From assembly GCA_031127225.1 (NCBI GenBank), contig JARIEV010000017.1, positions 1 to 35,622 of the forward strand: DNA of 35,622 nucleotides. Direction: 5' to 3'. Of this stretch, positions 15,570 to 24,600 are shown piece by piece (positions within the stretch are counted from its first letter, which is position 1; the number at the start of each line of letters is the position of its first letter). Made by a program: the position numbers and the translations under genes. This DNA comes from Gemmatimonadota bacterium. GTDB taxonomy: Bacteria; Gemmatimonadota; Gemmatimonadetes; Gemmatimonadales; Gemmatimonadaceae. The notes under the pieces are model-generated. The model was not told the DNA's origin. It worked only from the letters and a program-made list of their open reading frames with translations, and did no database searches.

Positions 15570-17481
15570 TCTGCCGCGCGGCGGTCCGGCGCTCACGGCG
15601 CTGTTGCTGGCGGTCGATGCACGCGGGCTTTGCGGCGCGGTGCTCGATCATCCGCTGCACGAGCACGCACGTGCCTTCACGGCGCTGCTGCAGCGCGCCT
15701 TACCCGATGGCGCGCCGCTGCGCCGCGTGCCCGCGGGGGTGACCCCCGACCGGTTGTATGGCGGCGTCGATCTCGCCGCGACGCTGTCGCGCGGGCGGAT
15801 CGTATCGGAGAAGGGGGTGCTGGCGGCCGCCGACGGCGGCGTGCGCGTGGTGCCGCTGGCCGAGCGGCTGTCGATTGCGGCCCGGACGGCGCTGTGCGAG
15901 GTGCTCGACCACGCCGATGTACAGGTGGCCCGCGACGGGATTGCCGAGCGTCATCCCGCGCGGGTGTGCGCCGTCATCATGGACGAGTCGATCGACGACG
16001 AGGCCGTGCACGACGCCCTGCGCGAACGCCTCGCGTTCGTGGTGCGCCTCGACGGCACGGCCGACACGGAGCTCCCCGATGACGTGCACGCACCGATGGC
16101 CGCCACGTGGGCTCGGCTCGCCCGCGATGCCCGTCACCGCTTGATGAGCGTCAGTATCGACGACACGTGGATTGAGGCGCTCTGCCAGACGGCCGATGCC
16201 TTCGGGATCGATTCCGTGCGCGCGCCGCTGCTGGCCCTGCGGTGCGCCCGCGCGCACGCCGCGCTGCACGGCCGGCTCATGATGATCGAGGCGGACGCCG
16301 AGATCGCGGCGGCGCTGGTGTTGGCGCCGCGTGCGACGCGCTGGCCGGTGCCGCCGGACACGCCGCCGGACACACCGCCCGAGCAACCGCCCGCCGGGGA
16401 CGAGGCCGACAGCGCGGCGCGGAACGCCCCGCCACCGACACCGCCGCCCGCTGGTGAGTCCGAGCAGGCGGAGCAGGAGACACCGCCCGACGACCCCGAT
16501 CGCGAGCAGCCGACGTCGCCCTCGAGCCAGACCGATTTGCTGCGACAGGCGGTGGCCTCGGCGCTCCCGCCGGGCTTGCTGGCGCAGCTGCTGGAGCAGG
16601 TGACTGGTGGCGCGATGCACGGCCGCGTCGGTGCCGAGCGGCAGAACATGCTGCGCGGGCGCCCTCGTGGGGCGCGCAGTGGCTTGCCACGTGGAGGCGC
16701 ACGGCTGCACCTGCTCGACACGCTGCGCGCGGCCGCGCCGTGGCAGCGCGTTCGCCAGCGTCATGCGGCGCTGCTGGCGGCATCGACGGCGGCGGCTCTG
16801 CCGCCGGCGGGCGCGCCCCGCATCGCCATCCGGCGCGAAGACTTCCGTATCCGCCGCTACATCGAGAAAACGGGAACCACGGTGCTGTTTGTCGTGGATG
16901 CCTCGGGGAGTGCGGCGTTGCACCGTCTGGCGGAGGCCAAAGGAGCGGTGGAGCTGCTGCTCGCGGAGAGCTACGCCCGCCGCGACCGCGTCAGTCTGCT
17001 GGCATTCCGTGGGCAGGGCACCGAGGTGCTGCTGCCCCCCACGCGCGCGTTGGCCCGCGCCAAGAAAGTGCTGGCCGCGCTGCCCGGCGGGGGCGGCACC
17101 CCCATGGCGCACGCGATCGAGACGGCGCTGGAGCAGGCGCTGGCCACCCGGCGCGGCGGCAGCGCGCCGTTGGTGGTGATGCTCACCGATGGACGCGCCA
17201 ACATTGCACGCGACGGCACACCAGGGCGCGCCGGTGCGGAACGCGATGCGATCGCCGCCGCCGGCCGGTTGGCCCAGCAGAACATTCCGGCGCTGTTCGT
17301 CGACACCTCACTGCGCGGCGAGCCCGTGGCGCGGCGTCTCGCCGACGCCATGCGGGCCCGCTACGTGCTGCTCCCGGCCGCGAATGCCAAGGCGCTGGGC
17401 GGACTCGTCCGCACCGCCATGCAGATGGCTGACGGTTCCGATCGTGGCGATGCGTCTCGCGGCGGTAGCGGTCGTGCCTGA
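15550..17481 (+). CDS. bchD: Magnesium chelatase subunit D
   Basis: The 643-residue product has three parts. The N-terminal AAA+-like domain (about 1-250) lacks a proper Walker A. A Pro- and acid-rich linker follows (about 258-330). The C-terminal integrin-I/vWA domain has the MIDAS motif DASGS at 450-454, a TPM motif near the GGGGTPM stretch and LTDGRAN. BchD forms the hexamer platform with BchI and contacts BchH. Length is a little above the 560-600 usual for proteobacteria, mostly through the linker. ATG 15550 lies inside the end of bchI, pointing to coupled translation. The opposite-strand frame 15700-17112 is a shadow. Confidence 0.94.
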   Translation: MSSLHADLPRGGPALTALLLAVDARGLCGAVLDHPLHEHARAFTALLQRALPDGAPLRRVPAGVTPDRLYGGVDLAATLSRGRIVSEKGVLAAADGGVRVVPLAERLSIAARTALCEVLDHADVQVARDGIAERHPARVCAVIMDESIDDEAVHDALRERLAFVVRLDGTADTELPDDVHAPMAATWARLARDARHRLMSVSIDDTWIEALCQTADAFGIDSVRAPLLALRCARAHAALHGRLMMIEADAEIAAALVLAPRATRWPVPPDTPPDTPPEQPPAGDEADSAARNAPPPTPPPAGESEQAEQETPPDDPDREQPTSPSSQTDLLRQAVASALPPGLLAQLLEQVTGGAMHGRVGAERQNMLRGRPRGARSGLPRGGARLHLLDTLRAAAPWQRVRQRHAALLAASTAAALPPAGAPRIAIRREDFRIRRYIEKTGTTVLFVVDASGSAALHRLAEAKGAVELLLAESYARRDRVSLLAFRGQGTEVLLPPTRALARAKKVLAALPGGGGTPMAHAIETALEQALATRRGGSAPLVVMLTDGRANIARDGTPGRAGAERDAIAAAGRLAQQNIPALFVDTSLRGEPVARRLADAMRARYVLLPAANAKALGGLVRTAMQMADGSDRGDASRGGSGRA

Positions 17482-18304
17482 GCTCTCGGCGGCCGATGGC
17501 TTCACGCCGCACGAGACCGAGCGCACCGCCCGCGAAACGACCCTGCGGGTTGCCGTGCGCTCGCTGCTCGTCGTCGTGCTGTTCTGGTGGAGTGCCACGG
17601 GGATCATTTTCGCCCTGGAGCGCTCGCCCGCCACGCGCCTGCTCGGTCTGGTGCTGGCCTCCGGGATGGCCGGGTGGGGCGCGTGGCTGCTCTACGTGGA
17701 GCGCGATCGGGACACGGCGTCGGGCGCCCGCCGCACCTTTCTGGGGGCGGCATTCCTGTGGACGTGGGTGCAGGTCGCGTTCTACGGCGGCTGGCTGGTG
17801 GGGCCGGAGTCGCTGATGCGGCCCGTGCCGGCCGAAGCGCCCAGCTGGTCGCTGGCCGTGCGCGCGGTGTTGTCGATGTTCTGGTATCAGTTGGCGATGC
17901 TGGCTGTGCTCGCGATCACCGGCTTCCTCACGGCACGCCGCGCCAACCGCGCGGGGTGGTGGGCACTAGTGCTGTTCTGGATCACGCATCAAGCGGCCAG
18001 CATCAACATCTTTCTCGGCGTCGAGAATCCCGGCCGCGGCTTCTTTCCCGAGCCGCTCACCTATCTCGAATCGTACTTCGGTCCGCAGCGCAACAGCGTG
18101 CTGTTGCCGATCACCGTCGCGCTACTGCTGCTGTTCACGCTGCGCACGATCGTGCACGCGCTGCGCGACACGTCGCCGCTGCGGCGGCAGGGGATGATGC
18201 TGCTGTCCGTGCTGGGCGTGCTGGGGGTGCTGGAGCTGTCGGTGCTCGGGATGCCGGTGTCGCTGCCGCTGTGGGACGCGTTCCTCACGTTGCGCGGCTA
18301 CTGA
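17450..18304 (+). CDS. puhE: PuhE-like photosynthetic complex assembly membrane protein
   Basis: The roughly 284-residue product is an integral membrane protein with seven or so hydrophobic helices. Family-like stretches are WWSATGIIFALER, MFWYQLAMLAVLAITG and ENPGRGFFPEPLTYLESYFG, which I recognise from PuhE (DUF3623). PuhE is linked to the assembly of the photosynthetic complex. In proteobacteria it normally belongs to the puh operon; here it follows bchD with overlap. ATG 17450 overlaps bchD by 32 nt; GTG 17474 (8-nt overlap) is an alternative. It is the last photosynthesis gene, ending 7 nt before the stop of a convergent ABC permease gene. Confidence 0.85.
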   Translation: MRLAAVAVVPELSAADGFTPHETERTARETTLRVAVRSLLVVVLFWWSATGIIFALERSPATRLLGLVLASGMAGWGAWLLYVERDRDTASGARRTFLGAAFLWTWVQVAFYGGWLVGPESLMRPVPAEAPSWSLAVRAVLSMFWYQLAMLAVLAITGFLTARRANRAGWWALVLFWITHQAASINIFLGVENPGRGFFPEPLTYLESYFGPQRNSVLLPITVALLLLFTLRTIVHALRDTSPLRRQGMMLLSVLGVLGVLELSVLGMPVSLPLWDAFLTLRGY

Positions 18305-18311
18305 GCGGCAC

Positions 18312-19559
18312 TTACTCGTAGCGCAGCGCTTCGATCGGATCGAGTCGGGCGGCGCGTCGGGCGGGCACCATGCCGAACACGATGCCGATGCCGACCGACA
18401 CCACGACGGCGATGATGGTGAGTGTCACCGGCACCGGCGCGGTGACATCCAGCGCAAACGACGCCGCGCGCCCCATCGCGAGACCCACCAGAATGCCGAT
18501 CACGCCCCCGATGCCGGTCAGCGTGCAGGCCTCGATGAGGAACTGCAGCAGGATGTCACGGCGCGTGGCACCGAGCGCTTTGCGGACCCCGATCTCGCGG
18601 GTGCGGCTGGTGACCGACACGGTCATGATCGCCATCACGCCGATCCCGCCCACCAGCAGGGCCACCCCGGAGAGCACGATCATCACGAGGAAGAACACAC
18701 TGGTGATGCCGTTGAAGGTGTCGAGAATCTGATCCTGCGTCACGAGATCGAAGCTGTTCATGCTGCCGGGGCGCAGGCCGCGCATCTCACGGAGCGCCAT
18801 CACGGCCGCCCCCTGCGCATCGGCCACACTCACGCCGGCGCGCGGCTTGACCGGAATCCAGAGCGCGTTGGTCTTGTCGATCGGAAAGCTGCGCTCGAGA
18901 AACCGGTACGGCACCACGGCGCCCACCGATTGTCCCGGGGGCGCAAAAATGTTGCCGGGTTCCTGCCACAGGCCGATCACCTCGAGCGGGCGCCCGCCGA
19001 TACGCACGAGTCGCCCGAGCATGCGCTCCCGGCCGAACAGGCGCCGCGCGGTCTCTTCCTGCAGCACGACGACCGCGGTGCCGGCGGAGAGTTCGTTCCG
19101 GGTAAACCACCGCCCTTCCACGAGCTCGCCGCCCTGAATGCGCGTGAACCCATCGTCGGCTCCGAAGATCGCCATCGACTGCGAGCGCGTGCCCTCGGAT
19201 TCAATGCGCGCCAGCGTCTGCCCCCACAGTGAGGCGTACGCCACTTCCGGTAGCCGCCGCAACCGCTCGGCCTCGCGCTCGGCGAGATCGGGTCGGATGC
19301 GGACCTCCTTGGGCAGGTTGTCCGGATTGAGCGGCGTTTGCGAGAACTTCTTCAACACGTAACAGGTGGTGGGGCCGGCCACTTCGATCGTGGTGACGAT
19401 CTGATTGCGGATCCCGTCCACGATGGCCGCCATGGCCATGACCGTGGCCACGCCGATGACCACGCCGAGAATGGTGAGCGACGAACGCAGCTTGCTCACG
19501 CGCAGCGCCTCGAACGCGAGGCGGATGTTCTCGGACACCGCGCCGGCACGCATCGCCAC
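18312..19559 (-). CDS. MacB/FtsX-type ABC permease, subtype B, third pair
   Basis: The 415-residue product has the MacB layout: one N-terminal helix (LTILGVVIGVATVMAMAAIV), a periplasmic domain of about 230 residues and three C-terminal helices in the FtsX domain with TSRTREIGVRKALGATRRDIL. It ends DPIEALRYE, close to the DPVEALRHE of the other subtype B copies. Unlike those two it lacks the Cys pair early in the periplasmic domain. It has no ATPase domain, so it depends on the single ATPase gene of the locus. GTG 19559 has GGAG 9 nt upstream; ATG 19553 is an alternative. It follows its A partner by 3 nt and is the last gene of the array. Confidence 0.9.
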   Translation of the reverse strand: MAMRAGAVSENIRLAFEALRVSKLRSSLTILGVVIGVATVMAMAAIVDGIRNQIVTTIEVAGPTTCYVLKKFSQTPLNPDNLPKEVRIRPDLAEREAERLRRLPEVAYASLWGQTLARIESEGTRSQSMAIFGADDGFTRIQGGELVEGRWFTRNELSAGTAVVVLQEETARRLFGRERMLGRLVRIGGRPLEVIGLWQEPGNIFAPPGQSVGAVVPYRFLERSFPIDKTNALWIPVKPRAGVSVADAQGAAVMALREMRGLRPGSMNSFDLVTQDQILDTFNGITSVFFLVMIVLSGVALLVGGIGVMAIMTVSVTSRTREIGVRKALGATRRDILLQFLIEACTLTGIGGVIGILVGLAMGRAASFALDVTAPVPVTLTIIAVVVSVGIGIVFGMVPARRAARLDPIEALRYE

Positions 19560-19562
19560 CGT

Positions 19563-20807
19563 TCAGGTCTCCGCGCGCATCGCGGTGATCGGATCGAGCT
19601 TGGCTGCGCGGGCCGCCGGATACACGCCGAAGAGCACCCCAATCCCCGCGCCGAGCGACAGGGCCAGCGCGACGCTCCAGGGCGTGACGCGGGCAGGCAG
19701 GGGCGAGAAGGCAGCGATCGCGACGGCGAGTGCCCAGCCCGCGGCCACGCCGAGCAGTCCACCCGTGAGGGCGAGCGCGACGGACTCGGCGAGGAACTGC
19801 CGACGGATGTCGGTGGCAGTGGCCCCCATCGCCTTGCGCAGGCCGATTTCGTGCGTGCGCTCCGTGACCGCCATCAGCATGATGTTCATGATCACGATCC
19901 CGCCCACGAGTACGCCGATGGCGACGACGGCTGGCACGACGGCGAAGAGCACCTTGGTGAGCTGCTTCCAGAAATCCACGAGCGCATCGGCCGTGCCGAC
20001 GTCAAAGTTGTCGCGATCAGACGGGCGCAGGCGCCGCGCCAGCCGCATCGCCTCCTGCGCACGCGCCATGGCCGGGCCCACCTGATCGGCCTCCGCCATC
20101 TTCACGGAAATGGTCGTGTTCAGGCGTCGCCCGTAGATCGCCTCGAAGGCCGAGATAGGCATCAGCGCGAAACCGTCAAACGACTGGCCCAGCACACGCC
20201 CCTTGCGCGCCACCACCCCGATGATCGTGAAGCGCTCGCCCATAATGCGTACGTCCTGCTCGAGGGCGGACGCGCCCTGAAACAGATTCTGCGCGACATC
20301 GGCCCCGACCACGACCACGTTGCGGCGCTCGCGCACGTCGATGTCGCTGAGCGGGCGCCCCGCAGTGAAGCGGTAATCCTGCACGGTTTGGTAGTCGGCC
20401 GTGACGCCGAAGATCAGCACACTCCCGAGCGTGCGGTCGCGCCACACGAGGTCGGCCTGCGGCGTGGGCCACCCCGATTGCAGGGCGATCGCCTGCGCAT
20501 CGGGGAGAGCGCTCCGCACGGCATCGACGTCGTACTGATCCACGCGGGGCCGTCGCTGGAGCAGCCGGAATTGATCATCGCTGAAGAGCCCGAGACTGAT
20601 CGGCAGTCGCCGGACCTGGAAGGTGTTCATGCCGATCATGGCGTCGGCGATGTTCTCCTTCACGTACGCATTCATCCCCTGAATGATCGCCACGACCGCC
20701 ACCAGAAAGCCCACCGACACCACGATCCCCAGCAGGGTGAACACGGTGCGCAACGGGTTCACCCGAAGCTGGAGCAGCGAGAGGCGGATGATGTCGGTGA
20801 AGCGCAT
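19563..20807 (-). CDS. MacB/FtsX-type ABC permease, subtype A, third pair
   Basis: The 414-residue product starts MRFTDIIRLSLLQLRVNPLRTVFTLLG, which matches the start of the other subtype A copies (IRVQKLKSAFTLLG). It has one N-terminal helix, a periplasmic domain and three C-terminal helices with ERTHEIGLRKAMGATATDIRRQFL, and ends DPITAMRAET. It is the most divergent A copy. The start at 20807 follows the family start; the longer frame to 20882 overlaps the previous gene. It lies 10 nt after the second pair and 3 nt before its own B partner. An A-B heterodimer in the inner membrane is inferred. Confidence 0.9.
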   Translation of the reverse strand: MRFTDIIRLSLLQLRVNPLRTVFTLLGIVVSVGFLVAVVAIIQGMNAYVKENIADAMIGMNTFQVRRLPISLGLFSDDQFRLLQRRPRVDQYDVDAVRSALPDAQAIALQSGWPTPQADLVWRDRTLGSVLIFGVTADYQTVQDYRFTAGRPLSDIDVRERRNVVVVGADVAQNLFQGASALEQDVRIMGERFTIIGVVARKGRVLGQSFDGFALMPISAFEAIYGRRLNTTISVKMAEADQVGPAMARAQEAMRLARRLRPSDRDNFDVGTADALVDFWKQLTKVLFAVVPAVVAIGVLVGGIVIMNIMLMAVTERTHEIGLRKAMGATATDIRRQFLAESVALALTGGLLGVAAGWALAVAIAAFSPLPARVTPWSVALALSLGAGIGVLFGVYPAARAAKLDPITAMRAET

Positions 20808-20817
20808 GATCAGCCGG

Positions 20818-22074
20818 CTACTCGTGCCGCAGCGCCTCCACGGGGTCGAGGCGCGACGCGCGCATGGCGGGGAGCATCCCAAACGCGACCCCGGTCACGG
20901 CGCTCGCAATCAGCGCCGTGGCCACGATACTGCCGGGGAGCGTCGCCGGAATCGAGGTGTTGGTGCGAATCACCCACGCCAGCAGCGCGCCCAGCGCGAG
21001 ACCGACGAACGCCCCGATGCTGGTCATGGTGGAGGCTTCCACCAGGAACTGCCAGCGGATCGTTCCCGACGTGGCGCCGAGGGCTTTGCGCACGCCGATC
21101 TCACGCGTGCGCTCGGTGACCGAGATCATCATGATGGCGACGACGCCAACCCCGCCCACCAGCAGCGCGACGGCCGACAGCGCGAGCCCGACGGCGAAGA
21201 TCGCGCCGAACAGCTGGTTGAAGGTGTCCATCAGGCGATCCTGCTCCACCAGATAGAACGTCTGGCGGTCGCCGGGACGAAGGCCGCGGCGGGCGCGCAT
21301 CGATGCCAGCACCTCATCCATGACCTCGCCCTGCGTGACGGTCCGCTCCGGACGCACGAGGAGGCTGAGACTGTTGCGCGACACATCGAGACTGCGCACC
21401 GCCGCTTGGATGGGGACAATCGCGCGCGGCGTGTCCGGCCCCTTCCCCTCGAGTGATTTCAGGAAGCCGGCTTTGGGCGCGTAGATGCCGATCACGGTGA
21501 ACTGTCGTCCATTGATCATGATCTGCTTGCCGATCGCCTCCGAGTCGCCGAACAGCTGCGCCTTGAGGGTGTCGTTGACCAGCACGACCGGCTGGCCGGC
21601 GTCATATTCGGTCCGCGTGAAGTTGCGACCCGGGAAAATGTCCGACGCATCCACCGACGGCCATTCCACGCTGTACGCGTCGTAGCCCACGTTGTCCACG
21701 CGGCTGTTGCGATACGCAAAATTCCCGCGCCCACCCAGCACACCGATCACGTTCTCGACGCCGGGGATGCGCTTGATCATGTCCCACTCGGCAAACGAGA
21801 TCGCCGGGTTGCTGCGATCCGGGCACTTCTCGTCGGTGCCATCGCAGCCGCTGATCCCCGAGCTCCGGCGTTGCACGATGAAGGTGGTGGCGCCGATCTG
21901 CTCGAGGTCCTGCTGGAAGGAGGCGCGGATGCCATTCACAACGGCACCCATCGCGACGACCACGAACACCCCGATCGCCACCCCGGCGATGGTGAGGGCG
22001 GCGCGCACCTTGTTCGAGCGGATGGACTCCAGCGCCATCCCGACTCCTTCAAAGACCAGCAAGAATCGGTTCAT
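20818..22074 (-). CDS. MacB/FtsX-type ABC permease, subtype B, second pair
   Basis: The 418-residue product has the MacB permease layout, with the N-terminal helix in ALTIAGVAIGVFVVVAMGAVV and the FtsX domain with ERTREIGVRKALGATSGTIRWQFLVEA. It ends DPVEALRHE. The early periplasmic domain has a Cys pair, SGCDGTDEKCPD, also seen in the first-pair B copy, which could form a disulphide. Periplasmic MacB domains receive substrate and pass it to the adaptor and outer-membrane channel. It starts 4 nt after its A partner. Substrate is unknown; peptides, lipoproteins and toxic small molecules are all handled by the family. Confidence 0.92.
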   Translation of the reverse strand: MNRFLLVFEGVGMALESIRSNKVRAALTIAGVAIGVFVVVAMGAVVNGIRASFQQDLEQIGATTFIVQRRSSGISGCDGTDEKCPDRSNPAISFAEWDMIKRIPGVENVIGVLGGRGNFAYRNSRVDNVGYDAYSVEWPSVDASDIFPGRNFTRTEYDAGQPVVLVNDTLKAQLFGDSEAIGKQIMINGRQFTVIGIYAPKAGFLKSLEGKGPDTPRAIVPIQAAVRSLDVSRNSLSLLVRPERTVTQGEVMDEVLASMRARRGLRPGDRQTFYLVEQDRLMDTFNQLFGAIFAVGLALSAVALLVGGVGVVAIMMISVTERTREIGVRKALGATSGTIRWQFLVEASTMTSIGAFVGLALGALLAWVIRTNTSIPATLPGSIVATALIASAVTGVAFGMLPAMRASRLDPVEALRHE

Positions 22075-22078
22075 GCGA

Positions 22079-23320
22079 TTATTCCTGGCGCAATGCGGTG
22101 ATGGGATCCAGTCGCGACGCGCGACTGGCCGGATACAAGCCGGCCGCGATGCCGACGCCGGCCCCGGTCACCAAGGCCGCGGCAATGGACCACGGGGCGA
22201 CAGCGGCCGGGAGTGGTGTGAGCGCGGCGATGAGTTCGGCGAGACCGATCCCCAGCCCGATGCCGATGGCGGCGCCGATCGTGCTCAGCGTTGCCGCCTC
22301 GACGAGGAACTGCGACATGATGTCCGCGCGCTTGGCGCCGAGTGCCTTGCGCACACCGATCTCGCGGGTGCGCTCGGCGACAGCCACCAGCATGATGTTC
22401 ATGATCACCATGGCCCCGACCACGAGGCTGATCGCGGGCAACGCGGTGCCGAACAGGACGAGGCGTCCTTTGAGCTGCTTGATGAAGCCGAAGGCGGCAT
22501 CTTGCGTGATGAGGCCGAAATCGTCTGGCTCTCCCGCCCGCAAACCGCGCAGCGAGCGGAGTGCGCCGCGGGCCGCTTCCATGCCGTCGGGCAGATCGGC
22601 CTGCGTCGGGGCCTGCACAATGAGCGACGAGATATCACGCAGCGGGCGGATGATGCGCCCCATCGGCGAGGTGTACGGGGCGATCGCATTGCGGTCGAGT
22701 GAGAATCCGAACACCGATCCCTGCTTCTCGATGACACCGATCACGGTGAACGGCACGCCGGCGACGCGGAGCTGCCGTCCTTCCGGGTTGAGCCCCGGGA
22801 AAAAATGCTCGGCGACTTCGGTGCCGATCACGATCACGCGCGCGCCGGCGCGTACTTCCTGATCCGTGAAGGCCCGGCCAACGGTCACCGGAAAGTTCTT
22901 GATGTCGAAATAGTTCGCGTCGGTCGCAACGGCCTGCACCTGCCGTGGGCGGGCCCCCGGTGCCGAGGCGTACTTGAAGGTCTCGCTCGCGATACTGGAC
23001 TTCATCGTCCCGGGAATCGCCGCCCGCACGGCCTCGACATCCGCCATCCGGATGAGTGGGCGTCGCTGGGCCGACCGCGCGTCAAATCCACGGTTGCCAC
23101 CCGGCCCCACATTGCTAAACCGCCGCAGCGTGAATGTGTTGCTGCCGATCAGACGGGCGGCAAAATCTTCTTCGACGTAGCGCCCCATCCCTTCGACGAT
23201 GGAGACCACGGCGATGAGGAACATGACGCCGATGGTCACCCCGAGTAGGGTGAAGGCGCTCTTGAGTTTCTGAACTCGAATCTGGGTCAGGGCCAGACCG
23301 ATCGCGTCTCGTGTTTTCAC
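22079..23320 (-). CDS. MacB/FtsX-type ABC permease, subtype A, second pair
   Basis: The 413-residue product starts at GTG 23320 (VKTRDAIGLALTQIRVQKLKSAFTLLG), giving the same start as the first A copy. The FtsX domain reads ERTREIGVRKALGAKRADIMSQFLVEAATL and the end DPITALRQE, identical to the first A copy. An open frame reaches 23581, but that part overlaps the previous gene and looks like shadow sequence. The only purine-rich stretch, AAGG, touches the GTG, so the start is less sure than the frame. It lies 23 nt after the first pair, the largest gap in the array. Confidence 0.9.
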   Translation of the reverse strand: MKTRDAIGLALTQIRVQKLKSAFTLLGVTIGVMFLIAVVSIVEGMGRYVEEDFAARLIGSNTFTLRRFSNVGPGGNRGFDARSAQRRPLIRMADVEAVRAAIPGTMKSSIASETFKYASAPGARPRQVQAVATDANYFDIKNFPVTVGRAFTDQEVRAGARVIVIGTEVAEHFFPGLNPEGRQLRVAGVPFTVIGVIEKQGSVFGFSLDRNAIAPYTSPMGRIIRPLRDISSLIVQAPTQADLPDGMEAARGALRSLRGLRAGEPDDFGLITQDAAFGFIKQLKGRLVLFGTALPAISLVVGAMVIMNIMLVAVAERTREIGVRKALGAKRADIMSQFLVEAATLSTIGAAIGIGLGIGLAELIAALTPLPAAVAPWSIAAALVTGAGVGIAAGLYPASRASRLDPITALRQE

Positions 23321-23343
23321 CCTTGAATAATAGCCGAACCCCG

Positions 23344-24597
23344 TTATTCGTGCCGAAGCGCTTCGACCGGGTCGAGACGGGCGGCGCGACTGGCGGGAAG
23401 CATACCGAACAGGATGCCGGTGACCGCGCTGGCGCCGAGGGCGACCACTACGGCCATGGGGGGAATGCTGGCCTCGATCGGCGTGAAGCTGCGGATGCCA
23501 AGCGCCGCCAGCCAGCCGACGAACAGGCCGATCGCGCCGCCGATCCCCGTGAGGGTGGCGGCCTCCACCAGGAACTGCCAAAGAATCGTCGCTTTGGTCG
23601 CGCCGAGGGCTTTCCGCACGCCAATCTCCCGGGTCCGCTCCGTCACCGAGATCATCATGATCGCCACGACGCCGACGCCACCCACAATAAGGCCGACCGC
23701 CGACAGCGCGATCATGACGAGGAAGAACATGCCAAAAATGCTGTTGTAGGTGTCGAGCAGCTTGTCCTGCGTGATGATCGCAAAGGACGACTCGCCACCG
23801 GGGCGCGTGCCGCGCATGCCGCGCAGGGTCGCGGTGACATCATCGAGCGCGATATCCCGCTCCACGCCCTCGCGCGGCTTCACCGCGAGCGACACGCCGC
23901 TGGCCCGCGCGCCCACATAGCGAATGAGCGATTGCACCGGGATCACGGCTTTGGGACGTTCACCGCCAGACAGGAAGCTGCTGTTGTCCTTGTACACACC
24001 GATCACTTCGAACGGCACGCCGTTCAGCGTGATCGCCTTGCCGATGGGATCGGAGCCGTCAAACAGGCGCGTTGCCATGAGCGTGGTAATGACTGCCACC
24101 CGGGCACCGGTGCGCGCTTCTGCCGACGTGAAGGCGCGCCCGGGATAGACTTCGGGAGCACTGATCGTCGTCCACTCGGCGCTGTAGCCTTCCACCCCCG
24201 CCGACGGCAGTTCGCGCTCGCGATACTTCACCTTCGTGCCCCAGTCCAGGCGCTCGCCGACGGCCTCGATGCTGGGCAGGCGGCGCAGGCTCTCGATTTC
24301 GTTCGGTCGGATCGGCGGATTACGCAGCCACGTGCAGGCGCCGTCGGACCCGTCACAGTTTTCGAAACTGATAGGGTAGCGCGACACGAAGAACGTGGTC
24401 GGTCCCGTGCTCGCAAAGTCCTTGGCAACGGACTCGTTGATACCATGAATTGCCGCCGAGATCGCCACCACCACGAACACGCCGACGGCGATACCGAGAA
24501 TCGTGAGGCCAGCGCGGACCTTGTTGGCACGGACCGAATCGATCGCGATGCGGACGCCCTCGGCCACGGCAGATACGCGGGTCGTGAATGCAGACAT
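23344..24597 (-). CDS. MacB/FtsX-type ABC permease, subtype B, first pair
   Basis: The 417-residue product has one N-terminal helix (LTILGIAVGVFVVVAISAAI), a periplasmic domain and three C-terminal helices with ERTREIGVRKALGATKATILWQFLVEAATLTGIGG, ending DPVEALRHE. The Cys pair ENCDGSDGACTW sits where the second-pair B copy has its pair, so this feature is shared by two of three B copies. There is no ATP-binding site. It begins 3 nt after its A partner. The close spacing inside pairs and wider spacing between pairs suggests that an A-B unit was duplicated as a block. Confidence 0.92.
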   Translation of the reverse strand: MSAFTTRVSAVAEGVRIAIDSVRANKVRAGLTILGIAVGVFVVVAISAAIHGINESVAKDFASTGPTTFFVSRYPISFENCDGSDGACTWLRNPPIRPNEIESLRRLPSIEAVGERLDWGTKVKYRERELPSAGVEGYSAEWTTISAPEVYPGRAFTSAEARTGARVAVITTLMATRLFDGSDPIGKAITLNGVPFEVIGVYKDNSSFLSGGERPKAVIPVQSLIRYVGARASGVSLAVKPREGVERDIALDDVTATLRGMRGTRPGGESSFAIITQDKLLDTYNSIFGMFFLVMIALSAVGLIVGGVGVVAIMMISVTERTREIGVRKALGATKATILWQFLVEAATLTGIGGAIGLFVGWLAALGIRSFTPIEASIPPMAVVVALGASAVTGILFGMLPASRAARLDPVEALRHE

Positions 24598-24600
24598 GAG

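Noticed and set aside
15700-17112. Minus-strand open frame opposite bchD
   Set aside because: Arg/Gln/Gly-rich shadow of the bchD reading frame.
19338-21119. Plus-strand open frame of 593 codons opposite the permeases
   Set aside because: Composition dominated by Arg, His, Asp and Gly, no hydrophobic core pattern, opposite clear MacB-type genes.
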